In this document: positions 61,534 to 64,000 of the stretch, piece after piece
Numbering within the stretch: position 1 is the first letter of the stretch
Layout: every line of letters begins with the position of its first letter
DNA from: an uncultured Bacteroides sp.
GTDB lineage: Bacteria > Bacteroidota > Bacteroidia > Bacteroidales > Bacteroidaceae
Assembly (NCBI GenBank): GCA_944322345.1
Contig: CALUOO010000004.1
Span: 62,001 to 126,000, forward strand
DNA: 64,000 nucleotides
Direction: 5' to 3'
The notes under the pieces: generated by a model
Told to the model about the DNA's origin: nothing
The model's database searches: none
What the model saw: only the letters and a program-made list of their open reading frames with translations
Made by a program: the position numbers and the translations under genes

Positions 61534-62946
61534 ATGCACTGTTTTCAATCAAAAACCGGGCTGTTTCTTTTCACAGTCGTCTGCTGCCTGCTCTGTCCGG
61601 CTTTTCTTTCCGCACAGGAGATAGAAGGCACATGGAGCGGACAGCTCTCTCTGCCCAACGGCAAACTTTCGCTTGTCTTCCACATCCAGCGTACTCCGCA
61701 GGGAGGTTATACCACTACGTTCGACAGTCCCGACCAAGGGGCACTGGGCATTCCCACCGGAGAGACCACTTTCAGCAACGCTACACTCTCCGTCTCCATC
61801 CCCACTCTGAAGGCTTCGTACAAAGGAACGCTGATGCCAGAAGGGGAGATAAAAGGAACGTTCACACAGGGCATCCCTCTCCCTCTCGACCTGCAACGGC
61901 AGAATGACGCGAAGAAAACACAGGAACCCCGTGCCCCGTTTCCCTACCGCACCGAGGAGGTCAGCATACTGAACGAAGCCGACGGCATCCGGCTTGCCGG
62001 GACACTTACCCTGCCCAAAGGGGACAAACCGACGGCGGCAGTAGTGATGGTGACCGGAAGCGGGAAGCAGAACCGCGACGAGGAAATAGGCGGACACAAA
62101 CCCTTCCTCGTGATTGCCGACCATCTGACACGGCACGGAATCGCCGTGCTGCGTTGCGACGACCGTGGCGCAGGCAAGTCGCAGGGAGACTTTGCCCGGT
62201 GTACCGACGAGGATTTTGCCCGCGACACGGAAGCCTGCATCCGTTACCTGAGAAACCGTAAGGAGATAGCTTCCGACCACATTGGCATCATCGGTCATAG
62301 CGCAGGCGGTGGAATTGCTTTCCGCACGGCAGCCCGCGACCCGAAGGTGGCGTTCGTCGTCTCGCTGGCAGGAGCCGGCGTGCGGGGCGACAGTCTGATG
62401 ACACGGCAGATAGAGCTGGTCAACCGCTCGATGGGAGCATCCGAAGCGGTGGTCAGAAAGAACGTGGCATCCTCCCGACGTCAGTACGACGTGCTGTTGC
62501 AGACGGACAAGAGTGTGGAAGAAATCCGGAAAGAGCTTTCTGCCAATGCCGAAAAGGAACTGCCTCCCTTGCAACGGACAGATGCTGCCGCCCGGCAGGC
62601 TATCCGGAAGACGGTGGAGCAGCTGACTTCGCCTTGGTATCTGCACTTTATGCGCTACGACCCGACTGCCGACCTGAAGCGGGTGAAGTGTCCCGTACTT
62701 GCGCTGAACGGCGAGAAAGACATACAGGTGGATGCAGCGCAGAACCTGAACGCCATCCAACGGAAAATCACTTCCAACGGCAACCGGCAGGTGACCGTGA
62801 AAGCTTATCCCGGGCTGAACCACCTGTTCCAGACCTGCAAGGAGTGTACCGTCTCCGAATATGCCTACCTGCCGGAGACATTCAGTCCGCAAGTGCTGGA
62901 TGACATCACCCGGTGGATTACCACTGTGATGCAGAAGAAAAAATAA
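61534..62946 (+). CDS. Secreted alpha/beta hydrolase with N-terminal extra domain
   Basis: 470 residues. Signal peptide ending LSAQEIEGTW. An N-terminal beta domain of about 100 residues (WSGQLSLPNGKLSLVFHIQR) precedes the hydrolase core, a layout common in Bacteroidetes hydrolases. The nucleophile elbow is GHSAGG (IGIIGHSAGGGIAFRTAA), and the strand/loop ADHLTRHGIAVLRCDDRGAG is typical. The catalytic Asp is probably in LNGEKDIQVD and the His in PGLNHLFQ. Natural substrate unknown. It lies back-to-back with the esterase-GH32 transcript and 14 bp upstream of the truncated gene that follows. Confidence 0.9.
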   Translation: MHCFQSKTGLFLFTVVCCLLCPAFLSAQEIEGTWSGQLSLPNGKLSLVFHIQRTPQGGYTTTFDSPDQGALGIPTGETTFSNATLSVSIPTLKASYKGTLMPEGEIKGTFTQGIPLPLDLQRQNDAKKTQEPRAPFPYRTEEVSILNEADGIRLAGTLTLPKGDKPTAAVVMVTGSGKQNRDEEIGGHKPFLVIADHLTRHGIAVLRCDDRGAGKSQGDFARCTDEDFARDTEACIRYLRNRKEIASDHIGIIGHSAGGGIAFRTAARDPKVAFVVSLAGAGVRGDSLMTRQIELVNRSMGASEAVVRKNVASSRRQYDVLLQTDKSVEEIRKELSANAEKELPPLQRTDAAARQAIRKTVEQLTSPWYLHFMRYDPTADLKRVKCPVLALNGEKDIQVDAAQNLNAIQRKITSNGNRQVTVKAYPGLNHLFQTCKECTVSEYAYLPETFSPQVLDDITRWITTVMQKKK

Positions 62947-62960
62947 ATGTCAGATAAGTG

Positions 62961-64000
62961 ATGCAAATGAATATCTTCAACCTTCTTATTGCCGGTACAC
63001 TTCTTTGGGGGATAACTACCGGCATATCTGCAAGCGAAACGCAGCAGACACCCCGCAAACAGACAGAGACTGCGACAGACGTATCGTCTTTTCTGCCACG
63101 TGCCGTCACTACGGGCAAACAAGGAAAGTTCCACGTGCAGGGGGTAGTGGTGGATGCCCGACGGGGATACGCCTACTTCTCCTTTACCACCCGGCTGGTT
63201 AAAATAGACCTGCACGGCAATCTGATAGGCAGCGTGGAGGGACTGACCGGGCATCTGGGCGACCTTGCCTGCAACCCCGACAACGGACAGATCTACGGAT
63301 CGCTGGAGTATAAGAACGACGGCATCGGGAAGGGAATCCGCAAAGGGCTGGGCGAGGAAGAGACCGTGCGGCAGCGTGACGGGTTCTATGTAGCCATATT
63401 CGACCCCGACAAGATTACCCGTCCCGGCATGGATGCCGAGAAAGACGGAGTGATGACCACCGTCTACCTGAAAACCGTTACGGACGACTATTATGCCAAG
63501 GTATCCCTGCCCGACGGACGCACCGTAGACCACCGCTACGGCTGTTCGGGCATCGACGGAATCACCTTTGCCCCTTCGCGCGAGGACGGTAAGGCAAACC
63601 GTCTCTACGTGGCCTATGGCATCTACTCCGACACCACCCGTACCGACAATGACTATCAGGTGCTGCTCTCCTACGACGTGGCAGACTGGCAACGGTATGC
63701 ACGTCCGCTGTCGCAACAGGCACCCCATACATCCGGTCCGGATACGCCCGAAAACCGCTATTTTGTCTATACGGGAAACACCACGTACGGCATACAGAAC
63801 CTTGCCTACGATGCTGCGAGCGGCAACTTCTATGCTGCCGTCTACAAGGGCAGTAAACAGGAGTTCCCCAACTATTCGCTCTTTGTCATCGACGGTAAGG
63901 CGAAGCCGAAGCGGGAAACACTGAAGGGATTCCCCGCCGGCGAGAAGGGATGGGTATTGCCGCTGGCAGAAGCCGGACTGAGTGATTCTGAAAGCGGAGT
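62961..64000 (+). CDS. Secreted protein of unknown function, beta-propeller-like (3' end cut by window edge)
   Basis: An open frame of 346 codons from the ATG at 62961 to the right edge (MNIF at 62967 is an alternative). Signal peptide ending GISASETQQ. Repeating strands with Tyr/Asp/Gly (VVVDARRGYAYFSFTTRLVK, GDLACNPDNGQIYGSLEYKN, ITFAPSREDGKANRLYVAYG, IQNLAYDAASGNFYAAVYKG) suggest a beta-propeller of roughly 40-residue blades. No catalytic motif. It starts 14 bp after the hydrolase gene and probably shares its transcript. The C-terminal part and function cannot be seen. Confidence 0.82.
   Translation, partial: MQMNIFNLLIAGTLLWGITTGISASETQQTPRKQTETATDVSSFLPRAVTTGKQGKFHVQGVVVDARRGYAYFSFTTRLVKIDLHGNLIGSVEGLTGHLGDLACNPDNGQIYGSLEYKNDGIGKGIRKGLGEEETVRQRDGFYVAIFDPDKITRPGMDAEKDGVMTTVYLKTVTDDYYAKVSLPDGRTVDHRYGCSGIDGITFAPSREDGKANRLYVAYGIYSDTTRTDNDYQVLLSYDVADWQRYARPLSQQAPHTSGPDTPENRYFVYTGNTTYGIQNLAYDAASGNFYAAVYKGSKQEFPNYSLFVIDGKAKPKRETLKGFPAGEKGWVLPLAEAGLSDSESG

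Noticed and set aside
61549-62892. 447-codon minus-strand frame opposite the alpha/beta hydrolase
   Set aside because: The plus strand has a signal peptide, GHSAGG elbow and a good -7 box. The antisense frame is a G/C-codon artefact.

Overview
The window is chromosomal DNA from a member of the order Bacteroidales, most likely Bacteroides or a close relative. The evidence is a SusC/SusD pair with an ECF-sigma/FecR switch, many '-7' boxes of the Bacteroides type (TAnnTTTG), lipoproteins with short lipoboxes, Bacteroides-typical domain families (DUF4294, DUF4843, DUF4884, DUF4974, PKD-like lipoprotein, head-GIN) and gut-type glycoside hydrolases. The species cannot be named from sequence alone. 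I see no rRNA, tRNA, CRISPR array or insertion sequence.

Layout. 1-8.9 kb (mostly minus): two tandem secreted paralogues of unknown function, a PBP4-type D-Ala-D-Ala carboxypeptidase, a dihydrolipoyl dehydrogenase, a TlpA-like thiol-disulfide lipoprotein, and a Tat-exported aldo/keto reductase with a small partner, divergent from an AraC regulator. 10.4-14.6 kb (plus): an ECF-transporter S-component-like protein, a Tat-exported DUF362 protein and a NapH-NapG-like fused ferredoxin, then a radical SAM protein. 14.9-22 kb: SulP transporter, rubrerythrin, and a minus-strand run nadB-DUF4884-DUF418-GH76. 22-30.6 kb: PH-domain protein, GH16 lipoprotein, an expanded family of small secreted proteins with one decayed copy, an HhH/beta-barrel protein, DUF4294 and a TrmH-like methyltransferase. 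31-37 kb: nadA, then a tyrosine recombinase, an invertible promoter segment and a 973-residue surface protein. 37-43.2 kb (minus): GNAT, OmpA-like, rdgB, YitT, leuS. 43.4-55.4 kb (plus): BNR exo-glycosidase, then sigma-FecR-SusC-SusD-DUF4843-PKD-thioredoxin. 55.8-57.9 kb: a second small ECF-sigma operon. 58-64 kb: head-GIN lipoprotein, GH32 fructanase with an esterase, an alpha/beta hydrolase and a truncated secreted protein.

The most striking system is at 32.6-36.8 kb. A tyrosine recombinase is followed by a 264-bp segment bounded by perfect 20-bp inverted repeats. Each repeat has the dyad GTTAC-N7-GTAAC. A Bacteroides-type promoter inside the segment points at a large coiled-coil surface lipoprotein that resembles the phase-variable S-layer proteins of Bacteroides. 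In this sequence the switch is drawn ON, and enzyme, DNA switch and target form one compact cassette.

The second theme is intergenic repeats. Five copies of an element built from 22-bp units (starting AAAGGTTAGCTG) sit only between genes. At least eight gaps carry hairpin-forming arrays with an 8-bp period (for example TTTATAAG, GAGTTGAC), three of them sharing a 27-bp core. A third, rarer family shares a 28-bp unit between 5.3 kb and 29.9 kb. None of these encodes protein, and I do not recognise the first two as named families.
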